Source: Perkinsela sp. pyNocScin1 (Eukaryota > Euglenozoa > Kinetoplastea > Prokinetoplastida > Perkinselidae). Taken from it: a stretch of 64,000 nucleotides of DNA. The notes beneath the pieces were generated by a model. That model did no database searches, was not told the DNA's origin, and saw only the letters and a program-made list of their open reading frames with translations. Below, piece after piece: positions 18,243-27,082 of the stretch (position 1 is the first letter of the stretch; each line of letters starts with the position of its first letter). The translations under genes and the position numbers were made by a program. The DNA is taken from NCBI GenBank assembly GCA_964019655.1, contig CAXHTR010000001.1, forward strand, positions 1,178,001 through 1,242,000, given 5' to 3'.

Positions 18243-19202
18243 ATGTCATCGAAGGTGAACGACGCCTTGCACCGATTTGTGAATGCCCTCCATCGCGACC
18301 CACAGATGCGGCCCAAAAGCCTCGCTAAAACACACATCGCGCCGCAATCTGTCCTCGCAAACTTGGAATTATTCCGTAAGAGTTTAGACAATAGGGGCTC
18401 CGGGGACAAGAGTATTGCAAAAAGCATTCAGTCATTATTTCTTTCCGATTACATGCGGTGCAAAGCGCAGGAAGGCGTTTGGGGTCTTAATCCTGGAAGT
18501 AACCTCCGATCAAGAAGCGCATGCGCCCCTGCAATGCCTGAAGCAGAGTGCGGATCCAATGTTCGCGTGATTCAGAGCGCTGAAGATCACGAATACCGCA
18601 ATGCGCTGATGGTCCCTGCAATGCGAGCGCACCTGCTTTCACTCATGAAGCGCACAACAGAGAAACTTGCGGCGAACAACATTCGCTACTGGATCAGTGG
18701 AGGCACGCTTCTCGGTGCGGTGCGCCATGGAGGCTTTATTCCGTGGGACGATGACATAGACATTTGCGTTGATGCAGCGGACGAAGAGGCGCTGCTGCGA
18801 GCGTTTGACTTTCCGTTAGGTCTCGAGTTCAACCCTATCTTTGGGTATAAGGTGTACTCGAGCGAGAAGGCTGCCGTCGACTTGCACCCGCTGACATGCT
18901 ACGGGGTATTTATCGATTTTTTCGTGATGCAACCGTGTGCCAGTGCCTACGTGCAGATGTTTGAGCCTGCCAGGAGCACCTGGCCTCATGAAATTTGGAA
19001 TCAGCAATGCTTGCTTCCGATCAGAGATTATGCTTTTGAGAATATCGCTGTGAAGGGCCCTTTCAACGCGACACGCTATCTCAAGCGAATGTATGGCGAC
19101 GACTGTCTCCGAAAAGGGATAATTCCGCCAGTTTTACACGGGAAACATATCAGTCAGAGTACACTTGAAGTGCCGCTCGAAGTTTGGAAGGGCGGGTGTT
19201 GA
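18243..19202 (+). CDS. LicD-family (phosphocholine/sugar-phosphate) nucleotidyltransferase-like protein
   Basis: The 319-residue protein has a LicD domain from about residue 130. WISGGTLLGAVRHGGFIPWD and the metal-binding DDDIDI segment are textbook LicD/fukutin-fold motifs, followed by 'GVFIDFFVMQPC'. LicD proteins transfer phosphocholine or phospho-sugar groups to glycans; eukaryotic relatives include fukutin and fungal mannosyl-phosphate proteins. The first 120 residues are basic/Ser-rich without a clear signal peptide, which is odd for a glycan enzyme. A role in surface glycan decoration is inferred only. It is the last gene of its block. Confidence 0.75.
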   Translation: MSSKVNDALHRFVNALHRDPQMRPKSLAKTHIAPQSVLANLELFRKSLDNRGSGDKSIAKSIQSLFLSDYMRCKAQEGVWGLNPGSNLRSRSACAPAMPEAECGSNVRVIQSAEDHEYRNALMVPAMRAHLLSLMKRTTEKLAANNIRYWISGGTLLGAVRHGGFIPWDDDIDICVDAADEEALLRAFDFPLGLEFNPIFGYKVYSSEKAAVDLHPLTCYGVFIDFFVMQPCASAYVQMFEPARSTWPHEIWNQQCLLPIRDYAFENIAVKGPFNATRYLKRMYGDDCLRKGIIPPVLHGKHISQSTLEVPLEVWKGGC

Positions 19203-19597
19203 GGGTCATTACCGAATTGGTTTCTTTACATTCTCAGAGTAAATCTTGTCCTTCCACAGCAGAAAAATTTCTGAAAGATCACATCACTCAAAGAGGTATC
19301 ATCAGTCCATTTGACCTCACTTGACTTTCGCTATGCTTCAGTGGAACAGTTCACCGCTCATAGCCCTCTGTAATCTGTGATCTCATCAAAAAATCATGAA
19401 TCACAGAGAAAAATCACTCGCACTCTGAAATCCTTGCATTTAACTATCAGTCGATTCTGTGTATCTTGAGGCCTTTGCAGTCTATCGAAGCCCATGCATT
19501 GAAGAGTAGTAAAGATACTTTGAATCATGAAAAAGATTGAACTCAAAGTTCGATCGATGAGATCAAGTAATCACGCAGAGCAAGCGTCTGTTTTCCA
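19203..19597. other. Convergent strand-switch region
   Basis: This 395-bp AT-rich stretch lies between the LicD gene and the 3' end of the Utp14 gene. It contains two minus-strand TGATGA/CTGA pairs (19234-19304 and 19338-19388) that are weak C/D-box hints; both have non-consensus first bases and the second is too short. No open frame stands out. Confidence 0.45.
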
Positions 19598-21499
19598 TCA
19601 GCGCCGAATCTTCGTGCGGGGTGTGTTTCGCCGACGCACACCGCTATCCAAAGGCTCAATAATCTTTCCTTTCTTAGTACGCACCGGCGGCGTCGTGAGC
19701 TTCTGAACTACCGTCGCAGCGTTCCACTCTTTGCCGAGCGGAAGCCGCACAGACTCCTCATACTGCTCCTGGGAACTGTACGGATACGGCACCTTCTTCG
19801 CAACGAACTTCGGATTTACGTACGCCTCGGCCGATTCGTTGATGAAAACGTGCTGGAGCGAGTTGTCTCGCCGCTTCTGCCGGAGGGCATCCAGCTCGAT
19901 TTTTCGCTTCGCCTCTAGCCTCGCCATACGAGCCTTTTGGGTTTTGTTGAGCGAGCTGTCCTCCTCCGCTGCCCCGCCCCACTCGTTCCACCCCGGCAGG
20001 GCCTGGTTCGTGTCAACAGGCTTGGCCTCTTTCTCGATGGCAGCCTCCTTCTCCTTGATGAGATTCTCAAGAATTTCTTCGTCAGCGAACGCCTGCTGGA
20101 TGAGGGCTTCTTGCTCTTTTCGCTGCTCTTCGACTGTTGGGTACATGGCGCTCTTCACCGGCGGCTCCGGGTCTGCAACATCTACGCTTGCGTCAACCTT
20201 CTCGTAAGCATTCGTTACATGCGGGATGCGAACCGCCACCTGCTGGTCCCCCGCTTTCTCAGCCCGAAATCTGCCAGCGCTTCGGGTAATCGCTGTTCGC
20301 GGACCCTCCGGCTCGTCGTCGCCGGAAATTGCGTTGCTGTCCTCGGAAATCGCGCCGCTCTCCTCAGGTGTAGCGTCGTCCTCGTCGACGCTGTTCTTCC
20401 GCTTGCGCTGCATGAAGGACATCTGCTGCAGACCTTCGCGGCTCTTGTTGATAAAGTCTTGTGGGAGTGGGTTGCTCGTGAGTGCGTCCTCAAGGGCGCC
20501 CTCTGTCGCTTCCTGGTCGCTCGCAGAATCCTCTTGCAGCGCGAGCGAGTCCTTGGAGGTGTTCTTCTGGTAAATCTCGTGCTGTTTGTCGAGCGCCTCG
20601 CGTTTTTCGCTGTCCCACATCGCGGCGCGCTTGATGTGCTTGATGTACTTGCTCGTGTTCTTGTGCCGCATCGTTGCACGCTCGTACGCGCGCTGTTTCT
20701 CCAAATGCTGCTTCTGGCGGAGCGCGGCCGCCTTTGGGTCGATCTCGTACATTTTTTTGATCATTGCCTCGCGCGCCTTGTCCTCCTCCTTGCGCTGCAT
20801 GCGGTGGTACTGCTTCGATTTGATCTTGTTCGCGCGCTGGCGCTTCTTCACGTCGTACGACATCGCCGCTTTGAGCTTCGCCAAGATATTCGGCGTCGTC
20901 ACATACGCGTCTGGATCGAGATCGTTCGCTGTCTGCTCGTCGTTGGCCCGCTCCACCTTCTTGAGCGGGATGTAGCCCTGTTCGCTTCGTGGTTCTTCAG
21001 CGTATATACCGCTGCGCTCGTATATTTCATTCAGCTTGCGCTCGAGGCTCGTCTCCGCGTGCACCGGGGCAGAGATGCTGGCCATTGAGTGGAGTGTGAT
21101 GTCCTTTTCGTCTGAACGCAGCGGAAACTGTACATTTTCTGCCTCATTCAGCCTGCGGACGAAGAAATTCCATTTCCGGAGATTTTTCTTGGCGAGATCT
21201 CGCGTAATGCTGCGGTCGTTTTTCGCCTCGTTCGCTGGGGTAACTTGGCTTTCGGCGTGCGCGATGGGCAACGACTCTGTGATCGACTCGAGCCGCTCGG
21301 TGTCAGCAGTGCTCATGTGCGTCTGGGCAACTTCCATGAGCTTGTTGATAGAGGCTCCCTCATGTTCGCTGGCCCCAGTCGCCAAGGCATCGAAGGTAAC
21401 GCTTTTCTTACGTTTTTTCGTCGAACCGTCCTTGGGCTTCTTTGAGCCCTCCACGCCAATTTGCACCTTTTTCTGCCGTTTTTTAACCTCTGGTGGCAT
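19598..21499 (-). CDS. UTP14: Utp14, SSU processome component
   Basis: The 633-residue, highly charged protein shows Utp14 landmarks in order. 'KKRQRANKIKSKQYHRMQRK' (about 217-236) is followed by ATMRHKNTSKYIKHIKRA (about 276-293). An acidic middle comes next, then LPGWNEWGG (about 510-518), and the C-terminal YPYSSQEQYEESVRLPLGKE near the end. Utp14 binds and activates the helicase Dhr1 to release U3 snoRNA during small-subunit assembly. A Dhr1-like helicase is encoded 10 kb away. The gene is GC-rich with C/G-ending codons. ATG at 21499. Confidence 0.92.
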   Translation of the reverse strand: MPPEVKKRQKKVQIGVEGSKKPKDGSTKKRKKSVTFDALATGASEHEGASINKLMEVAQTHMSTADTERLESITESLPIAHAESQVTPANEAKNDRSITRDLAKKNLRKWNFFVRRLNEAENVQFPLRSDEKDITLHSMASISAPVHAETSLERKLNEIYERSGIYAEEPRSEQGYIPLKKVERANDEQTANDLDPDAYVTTPNILAKLKAAMSYDVKKRQRANKIKSKQYHRMQRKEEDKAREAMIKKMYEIDPKAAALRQKQHLEKQRAYERATMRHKNTSKYIKHIKRAAMWDSEKREALDKQHEIYQKNTSKDSLALQEDSASDQEATEGALEDALTSNPLPQDFINKSREGLQQMSFMQRKRKNSVDEDDATPEESGAISEDSNAISGDDEPEGPRTAITRSAGRFRAEKAGDQQVAVRIPHVTNAYEKVDASVDVADPEPPVKSAMYPTVEEQRKEQEALIQQAFADEEILENLIKEKEAAIEKEAKPVDTNQALPGWNEWGGAAEEDSSLNKTQKARMARLEAKRKIELDALRQKRRDNSLQHVFINESAEAYVNPKFVAKKVPYPYSSQEQYEESVRLPLGKEWNAATVVQKLTTPPVRTKKGKIIEPLDSGVRRRNTPRTKIRR

Positions 21500-21957
21500 T
21501 TTATTTTGAAATATGAAAGCAGTGAGGAAACATTTCGGTGTTCAATCAGTGGTTTAAGAATAGTTTCAAAAATGGCAAAAGATATGTCGTCATCGAATTG
21601 AATTTGGATGTGTACGTGATCAACTCAGAATGTGATTCAGAGAGATTCCCAATTGTACGATGTGTAATCATGTTGGACAGTGAGCTGCAATACAGCGATC
21701 ACAGAAAATCTACGAAATATAGCTTTCATCGAAATTTGGATGTACTTTATCAACTCGGGGTTTAATTCAGAGAGATTCCCAATTGTACGGTTTGTAATCA
21801 TGTATGGTGAAGTAATTAAGAGTCAAACTCTTGTGAAAGAAAATCTTGATTGCATCACAAAGGTTGAATCATTGGTTCAGTTCCATGAAATACATTTCTA
21901 CAAAAGAAGAGAAAAAGGAAAGCGCTAAACAGAAAAGTATAGTGTACCAACACAAGA
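21500..21957. other. Long intergenic stretch with a duplicated segment
   Basis: This 458-bp gap between the Utp14 gene and the Fyv7-like gene is unusually long for one inside a block. It is AT-rich with no convincing gene and holds the imperfect direct repeat listed separately. Short frames here show no family resemblance. Confidence 0.5.
21591..21807 (+). repeat. Imperfect direct repeat, period about 130 bp
   Basis: Two copies of an 80-85 bp segment lie at 21591-21675 and 21728-21807. Both begin CATCGAA and TTTGGATGT, and share ATTCAGAGAGATTCCCAATT followed by GTACG, then TGTAATCATGT. The strongest block, AGAGATTCCC, is at 21641 and 21771, exactly 130 bp apart. The copies differ by several substitutions and small indels, so the duplication is not very recent. 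Confidence 0.8.
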
Positions 21958-22491
21958 TTACGAGCCATCTGCCATTCGCATACACTTCTCGTAGAGCTTC
22001 CCTATCTGGAGATTCATGAGCGGTTGTCCCTTTCTCGTCTTAGTGCGTTTTGGCTCTGGGGCCGTCTTCGGGTTTGGCCGCTTGTGCTGGCTGGTTTCCG
22101 CCGCGCTCGCCAAAGGCTCCGCGTTGCTGATTTCTTCAGTAAATCGGCTTTCCCTCGGTAGACGTGCGCTCCTGTAATCACTCTTCATACTTTTGTAGAT
22201 GCCATGCCATTCATTTTGCTTGAGGTTATTTCTTCGATGCCAGTGCTTCTTGCTGCGCATTGACTTCTTCAAAGCAACGTCAGAATCGATGCGTGACGCG
22301 TACGCACTATCTCTCTCCTTGTGGGCGGTGCGGGCTTCGTCGATTGCCTTCAGACGCTGCGACTCTATACCCTCAGCCTCCACGAGCCGCCTGTACTGCG
22401 CCAGTCTTTTCTCTGCATGTGCAATCTTTTTACCTACCCGCTCTTTCGCTATCTTATGCGACTTTGAAAGTTTGGTGTCATTGAACCCCAT
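21958..22491 (-). CDS. Fyv7/TAP26-like rRNA-processing protein
   Basis: The 177-residue protein is very basic, with a long charged helix (about 20-85). The C-terminal motif TRKGQPLMNLQIGKLYEK (about 152-169) resembles the conserved C-terminal 'KGQPxMxxQIxxLLxKI' of Fyv7/CCDC59 proteins. Fyv7 is a small-subunit processome factor, which suits its position behind the Utp14 gene in the same block. The call depends mainly on the short C-terminal motif. ATG at 22491. Confidence 0.55.
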   Translation of the reverse strand: MGFNDTKLSKSHKIAKERVGKKIAHAEKRLAQYRRLVEAEGIESQRLKAIDEARTAHKERDSAYASRIDSDVALKKSMRSKKHWHRRNNLKQNEWHGIYKSMKSDYRSARLPRESRFTEEISNAEPLASAAETSQHKRPNPKTAPEPKRTKTRKGQPLMNLQIGKLYEKCMRMADGS

Positions 22492-22695
22492 CGCTAGCGC
22501 ATGTAGTATAACAGTAGAATAAGGAAGGCATGAAAATTAAGGCAATGTCTTGCGCAAGTAAATAAGTATCTTCACAAGTTAAGTTAGCATATCGGTGCTC
22601 CTGCAACGCAGGACCATCATGCACCTGAAGCAAGCGTATTCAATCAATTTACATAATTTTGCCTTCATCTGAGGCCTGAACGTTTTGCGCTTCAT

Positions 22696-23337
22696 CTATG
22701 CGCGCTTGTCCGGCTTGAGAATATCTCTACTGTACCAGCAGCCAATGTCGTCGTCCACTTCTTCCCAGGCTTTTGTCTGCGATTTAGCAGCAGTGGTCGG
22801 CTTCGCTTCTGTACACTTTTTCTTTGAATCATCGTGCTTTTCCTCCGCACGATGCCGAGAGGGCGCACTTCGAACGTTATAAAACCTGCTTGTGCGACGC
22901 TTGTCAGCACCTGGCTGGAACGATTGGCGGTGCCTATCCACGTGCATGCTTTGCTGATTCAAGAACTTGTCCCATTTGTCGTGTTGGGCCGAAAACCTAC
23001 TTTTACTACCAGCTGCGAAGCGCCGATCGATGTCGAAGCGCGTACTCTCGTTCAGTGAGCTTTTATGAATGTACATTTGCGATACGTTTGCGCTCTGTGC
23101 ACCTTTAAAGCAAGCAGCGAGATTTTTATAAGCATCGACGATCTCGTGCACAGATGGTTGGTCGTGGCTTGTATTGCGTCTTGAGTCTGGGTGGCAAGCC
23201 AAAACACATCGCTGGTACGATTGCTTAATATCTGCAAGAAAGAATTGTTGATTGGGCTCTGTACTGAGCCATAGACCGAGCTTTTGAAGGCTTGAGCGGA
23301 GCGTGGCGATGGGAAGGGGAAAATCGATAATCTTCAT
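22696..23337 (-). CDS. J-domain protein (DnaJ-like)
   Basis: The 213-residue protein has an N-terminal J-domain: 'LADIKQSYQRCVLACHPDSR' (about 34-53) carries the essential HPD, followed by 'SVHEIVDAYKNLAACF' for the last helices. The remainder (about 80-213) is basic, Ser/Lys-rich and apparently disordered, without a Gly/Phe or zinc-finger region. J-domains stimulate Hsp70 ATPase. Compartment and client are unknown. It begins at a divergent switch of only 145 bp (23338-23482). Confidence 0.8.
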   Translation of the reverse strand: MKIIDFPLPIATLRSSLQKLGLWLSTEPNQQFFLADIKQSYQRCVLACHPDSRRNTSHDQPSVHEIVDAYKNLAACFKGAQSANVSQMYIHKSSLNESTRFDIDRRFAAGSKSRFSAQHDKWDKFLNQQSMHVDRHRQSFQPGADKRRTSRFYNVRSAPSRHRAEEKHDDSKKKCTEAKPTTAAKSQTKAWEEVDDDIGCWYSRDILKPDKRA

Positions 23338-23482
23338 AGGTCACTTTGGTCAGAAGAATGCATGCTAGATTAGTTCGATGTCTAATGCTCAAAAAAAGAT
23401 GGACGTAACATGGTAGAACGAGAAAGTCTTACACGCTTCATTCTTTTGAACTTCAATAATATTTCTTGGTAAATCGGTAGAA

Positions 23483-24097
23483 ATGTCTCTTTCTGATTTT
23501 GATGATGCAAGTATTTTACCACCTGAAATAGATGCGTGTGCTTCCAGCGTTGAGAAGCTAAGGCATGGTATTTCAATGAAGCTGAAGCGTATTGAGCAAA
23601 TGAAAAACGATACGGCAAGCACTGACCCCAGCGTTTTTCAGAAATCATCGGTGAAGGTGAAGCGTAGCAAGCTACGAAGCAGAACGCAACCGACAGTACA
23701 AGAAATGGCTGACAAAGGTTCGAGTTTGAAGCATGATGATATCCACGAAATGATATGTAAAGAGCCAATAGTCAAGTATGAGCTTCGGAATGAAAGTTTG
23801 CTAGTCCGAATAAAAAATATAGATGACCTTTTGAGTACAGTTGAGGGAGAAATGGCGCATGATGCTCAGCGATACATGGAACTCGAAGATGAGCTTGCAG
23901 AGCTAGAGAAAAGAAAAATTTTACTCACTGAATCGAAGGAAAGGCTTCTCAAGGAACTTGAACTAACCGAGAAATCCCAGAGAAATGAAATCACTCTCGA
24001 GGATGGTATTCGAACACTGTATGAGTCTCTGAGAGTCATTCTCGGAAAAGAACCGCAAAAGAAAAGCTGGAAGTCGTTTTTCAGAATGCTTGACTGA
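23483..24097 (+). CDS. Coiled-coil protein of unknown function
   Basis: The 204-residue protein forms a one-gene plus-strand block. Residues 1-75 are mixed and basic. A coiled coil follows from about 105 to 180 ('RYMELEDELAELEKRKILL'), with an aromatic/basic end (KKSWKSFFRMLD). No known domain is seen. ATG 23483 follows GGTAG with a weak pyrimidine tract. Its isolation between a divergent and a convergent switch is unusual. Confidence 0.7.
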   Translation: MSLSDFDDASILPPEIDACASSVEKLRHGISMKLKRIEQMKNDTASTDPSVFQKSSVKVKRSKLRSRTQPTVQEMADKGSSLKHDDIHEMICKEPIVKYELRNESLLVRIKNIDDLLSTVEGEMAHDAQRYMELEDELAELEKRKILLTESKERLLKELELTEKSQRNEITLEDGIRTLYESLRVILGKEPQKKSWKSFFRMLD

Positions 24098-24638
24098 GAT
24101 ATTGGCTATATCTGCAGCACGAGCTTCATCTTCGGTACTGGGCTCTACTCTGAACCGTAAGTGTAGATTTCTTATCAACGACATTAAGGATCACAGTTTG
24201 TGCTACATATTCACGATTTTTGCGTAAGATGATGTACTATCTGAGTGAGTGCTCTTGTCCATGTATTTTTGCTGCATGAATAACGTGCCAAGCGCAGCTT
24301 GCGCTGTATACTGAATGAAATGTTTGATCAATTTCCCCACTGATCTCCTGAAACACCGATACAATAAAATCCCAACTTTTCATGAGAACATCTTGAGTTG
24401 ATGCCGCGATACGGCACACTATAACTTGAATGAAATGTAAAAATATCTGAACTTCAGAACGGTCTTGAATAAAGCTTCTTCATGCTATCTCATGATTGAA
24501 TGATTAAGCTATGGATAGTTCATCATCATGTAGGATTGAGGGAAAGCGCATTGATTTAATGATATTTAAGAGCATTTAAGAGCCTGTGTGAATCCAACGT
24601 GCACCACGCAAAAAGCTAAAAATTTGTGATACACTCAA
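24098..24638. other. Convergent strand-switch region with snoRNA candidate
   Basis: This 541-bp region lies between the coiled-coil gene and the 3' end of an LRR gene. It contains a minus-strand C/D snoRNA candidate (24449-24534), a 13-bp string (24286-24298) shared with the convergent region at 41.8-42.3 kb, and a small perfect hairpin AGCGCA-GCT-TGCGCT beginning at 24291. No protein gene is evident. Confidence 0.65.
24449..24534 (-). ncRNA. Candidate C/D-box snoRNA (copy A)
   Basis: Read on the minus strand, a C box ATGATGA (plus-strand TCATCAT at 24520-24526 or 24523-24529) and a D box CTGA (24454-24457) bracket about 62 bases. An internal ATGAAGA can be a C' box and ATGA a D'-like box. 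The 56 bases 24454-24509 are about 89% identical to 41982-42037 in the opposite orientation. The segments upstream of D and D' are kept and the D'-C' linker varies, as expected for guide snoRNAs. No clear terminal stem is seen. Boundaries are approximate. Confidence 0.6.
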
Positions 24639-25322
24639 CTAGAGATAACCTTCTGTCTCAGCATCAAAGGCCGAGCGTTTATTTTTCATGTCCACGAATA
24701 CATCATTCCTCTCCTCTGCACCCGATGCCTCAAAAGGCTCCACTGAGCCAACGCGGTTTCCAGCCATATAGATCCATAGATTCTTCGGCAGCTCCCCATA
24801 AAAAAGAAAAGGTTGCTTGATCTTATTCTGCCGAATGCTGAGGCGGCGGAGGGTTGCAGGAATATCGATAAGCTCGATAGGCCCTGTCAGTCTATTCTCT
24901 GCAAAGTTACACTCTTCGATGCGTGGCGGTAGCGTCCGCAGGTCCAAGTGCCCGAACAGCTCGTTTTGGTAAAAACTTATGCGAGCTGCAGCCCGCGGAA
25001 GCCGTCTGGTACGCAGTCTATATTTTTGATTCGACGAGGTGATCTTTAAAGTGCGAACAGATTGTGGTACGAAGTCTACGAGGAAATTACCCAAGCGCAC
25101 GCTATTGATGTTGATCAAATCCACCAGGCCATCTTGAAGTTGCACTTCAAAGCGCTGTGCACCATCCCGATGATCGCACCCTTCAATGATATCATTCCCG
25201 ACGGTGTCGTCAAAGAACTCGGCGGGGATTTCTTGAACGAAGCAGCGCATAAGCGTGTTCTGCTTCGCTCCTATATCCGCTAAGCTGGGATCAGCACCAA
25301 GTAAGAACGCAAAGTAGCTCAT
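24639..25322 (-). CDS. Leucine-rich repeat protein
   Basis: The 227-residue protein belongs to the same family as those at 1638, 42275 and 53546. It has degenerate LRR units such as LPPRIEECNFAENRLTGPI and IPATLRRLSIRQNKI (about 125-190). It lacks both the N-terminal hydrophobic anchor and the full CxWxGIxC motif; only a remnant around 'IIEGCDHRDG' is seen. It may therefore be cytosolic or a decayed copy. It is the last gene of its block, facing a convergent switch carrying the snoRNA candidate. ATG at 25322. Confidence 0.65.
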   Translation of the reverse strand: MSYFAFLLGADPSLADIGAKQNTLMRCFVQEIPAEFFDDTVGNDIIEGCDHRDGAQRFEVQLQDGLVDLININSVRLGNFLVDFVPQSVRTLKITSSNQKYRLRTRRLPRAAARISFYQNELFGHLDLRTLPPRIEECNFAENRLTGPIELIDIPATLRRLSIRQNKIKQPFLFYGELPKNLWIYMAGNRVGSVEPFEASGAEERNDVFVDMKNKRSAFDAETEGYL

Positions 25323-25486
25323 TCAGTAAAGATAATAACAGTAAAGTGTACGAGGTGCGAAATACGAGGACAATAATGCGAAATATGTGTCAAATCTGTC
25401 CGCCAGGATGACAATTTTTACATGCTTGCAGCATCATAGAGATGAAGCGCTATGCATACCGAGTTCAGCTTGTGATCTTGACAGAC

Positions 25487-26521
25487 TCAGTCGATATTTT
25501 CAAGCAACTTAAAATGCTCGAATACCGTGTGTGCGACTTTGGCCGGCTCATGTAATGCCAAGGATGCTTGTGCGCGTTTCCCACCAAAACCATTCCAGAT
25601 ATGTGTCGTTGATTTTGAAAAGATATTCTCGATAGACTCCTTGCGCTCGAATGCCGCATTGCTATCGAGGATTCGAAGATGATTGACAGTGCTGCTGATG
25701 GAGTGCTTTGCGCGGAGAGCAGCATCGACTGCATTCAACTTTCTATGCAGATCAAACGTACCGACTGCCGCCACGTTGGACTTCCATTCACATTCTTTCT
25801 TGTCAAGCTTATGCCTAACGGCGCTTGCCATAAAAACTTTACGTTCTCTTGGGTCTTCAATGAACTTCTTTAATCCTTGATCGACTTCATCGGGACTTTT
25901 TGATTTGAGCAGTAAACTAAGTGCGTCCTGTGCCATAGCTGATGACTGATGACTCGATCGTGTATAATTGTGTGCGTTTTCTGCGCCAACAAGCCATTGC
26001 GTTACCGATGAAACGTCCTCACTGACATCAAACAAAGACGAGTTCAGAGAAGCAACACCTGTGCATAAAGAAGGATAGGCCAAGGCAACTATGGAGGCGA
26101 TGTAGCCACCTATTCCATGGCCAACGAGATAAACTGCTTCACCTTGGCAGAGCGGGCTCTGAATAAATTGTGCGACACTGGCACAGGCCTGGATCACGTC
26201 GAACTCAGCGCTGGAGTGCGGGCTTTTCCCATGATCCTGCAGATCGACGGCATACATGTTGGTCGGGCGCTTCGGGGCTTTGCCAATACTCGGAAAGTCA
26301 TTCACAGCGCGGAAAAAATCACTCCAAAACATGTTGCCAGAGGTGTACAGCCCATGGATGAGAACCATGTGTGCAGGTGCCCGGCAGTCCGTATGCCAGC
26401 GGGCAATATTCGTATGATGGGAAAGTTCTATGGGCGTGAACTTTTGGACTAGTTCTGTGATTGCATTACTGTTGTTTTTGCTGCATTTGTTTCGGAAGAT
26501 AAGCGATCGCAGCATGTCCAT
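25487..26521 (-). CDS. ABHD11-like alpha/beta hydrolase lacking the nucleophile Ser
   Basis: The 344-residue protein has an alpha/beta-hydrolase core resembling mitochondrial ABHD11: LIHGLYTSGNMFW (oxyanion-loop HG, about 54-66), VDLQDHGKSPHS (about 92-103) and YLVGHGIGGY (131-140). The nucleophile elbow, normally GxSxG (GHSMGG in ABHD11), reads GHGIGG: Gly136 (codon GGA) replaces Ser. Unless another residue serves, it should be inactive as a serine hydrolase and may be a binding or structural protein. The N-terminus is basic and Asn/Ser-rich, possibly mitochondrial. ATG at 26521. Confidence 0.75.
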   Translation of the reverse strand: MDMLRSLIFRNKCSKNNSNAITELVQKFTPIELSHHTNIARWHTDCRAPAHMVLIHGLYTSGNMFWSDFFRAVNDFPSIGKAPKRPTNMYAVDLQDHGKSPHSSAEFDVIQACASVAQFIQSPLCQGEAVYLVGHGIGGYIASIVALAYPSLCTGVASLNSSLFDVSEDVSSVTQWLVGAENAHNYTRSSHQSSAMAQDALSLLLKSKSPDEVDQGLKKFIEDPRERKVFMASAVRHKLDKKECEWKSNVAAVGTFDLHRKLNAVDAALRAKHSISSTVNHLRILDSNAAFERKESIENIFSKSTTHIWNGFGGKRAQASLALHEPAKVAHTVFEHFKLLENID

Positions 26522-26609
26522 ATGAAATCAAAGCGAAATATTGCTGAAATAGTGTAAAATATCAATAACACTTTTTTAGTATGATCAAAAAAATCTTAAT
26601 AACATTGCA

Positions 26610-26933
26610 TTAATCGCCCTGTGCCATTTCTTTGAGCTTGCCCTCATCGTGCAGCTTAAGCAGCTCGTCATATCCGCCAATGTACAGTTTGTTGATATAA
26701 ATCTGTGGAACGCTGTTCGATTGGGAGCGACTCTGAGACTGCTCGAAGACTTCGCGACCATTCGGAATGATGTCGATTTCAAGTGAAACAAATCGCACAC
26801 CTGCCTGAATGAGAAGGGTCTTTGCACGCACACAATAGTGGCAATATGTCGCACTGATCAGCACGACTTTGTTCTGATGGAGCATTGTAAGGAAGAAGTT
26901 TCCTGCGTTCTTCGGCGCAAGAAGATCACTCAT
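26610..26933 (-). CDS. Dithiol glutaredoxin
   Basis: The 107-residue protein is a classical glutaredoxin: TYCHYCVRAK carries the CxxC active site (CHYC rather than the common CPYC), SVPQIYINKLYIGGYDE holds the cis-Pro and GG glutathione-binding motif, and a C-terminal helix follows. Glutaredoxins reduce protein disulfides with glutathione, or trypanothione in kinetoplastids. The start is the ATG at 26933, because a clear acceptor at 26958-26969 lies inside the longer frame, which would begin at a TTG. No targeting peptide is seen with this start, suggesting cytosol. Confidence 0.9.
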   Translation of the reverse strand: MSDLLAPKNAGNFFLTMLHQNKVVLISATYCHYCVRAKTLLIQAGVRFVSLEIDIIPNGREVFEQSQSRSQSNSVPQIYINKLYIGGYDELLKLHDEGKLKEMAQGD

Positions 26934-26957
26934 GCCTAATTTTTGATATTGAACGAT

Positions 26958-26969
26958 CTGAAAAATGGG
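26958..26969 (-). promoter_or_regulatory. SL trans-splice acceptor for the glutaredoxin gene
   Basis: The minus strand reads CCCATTTTTCAG, ending 24 bases before ATG 26933. It sets the start and excludes 34 upstream codons that otherwise belong to the open frame. Confidence 0.65.
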
Positions 26970-27082
26970 AATATCCGCGATAAACAAAAGCATAAGCGAA
27001 AAAAAGGTACATGGATCAGGTAAAGCCTCGTCCAATTTTCAAACGATTTCGCTTTTTAGGATTTTCTATTCTGCACTCGCCT

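Noticed and set aside
19234-19388. Two minus-strand TGATGA...CTGA pairs in the convergent region
   Set aside because: The base before TGATGA is C or T rather than a purine, the second pair is only about 45 nt apart, and no second copy exists.
19937-21088. 383-codon frame antisense to the Utp14 gene
   Set aside because: Leu/Val/Arg-biased composition typical of an antisense shadow of a Lys/Glu-rich gene; the Utp14 frame is unambiguous.
24411-24436. Small TGCCG/CGGCA-type hairpin as an H/ACA RNA
   Set aside because: The structure is too small and has almost no pocket on the 3' side.
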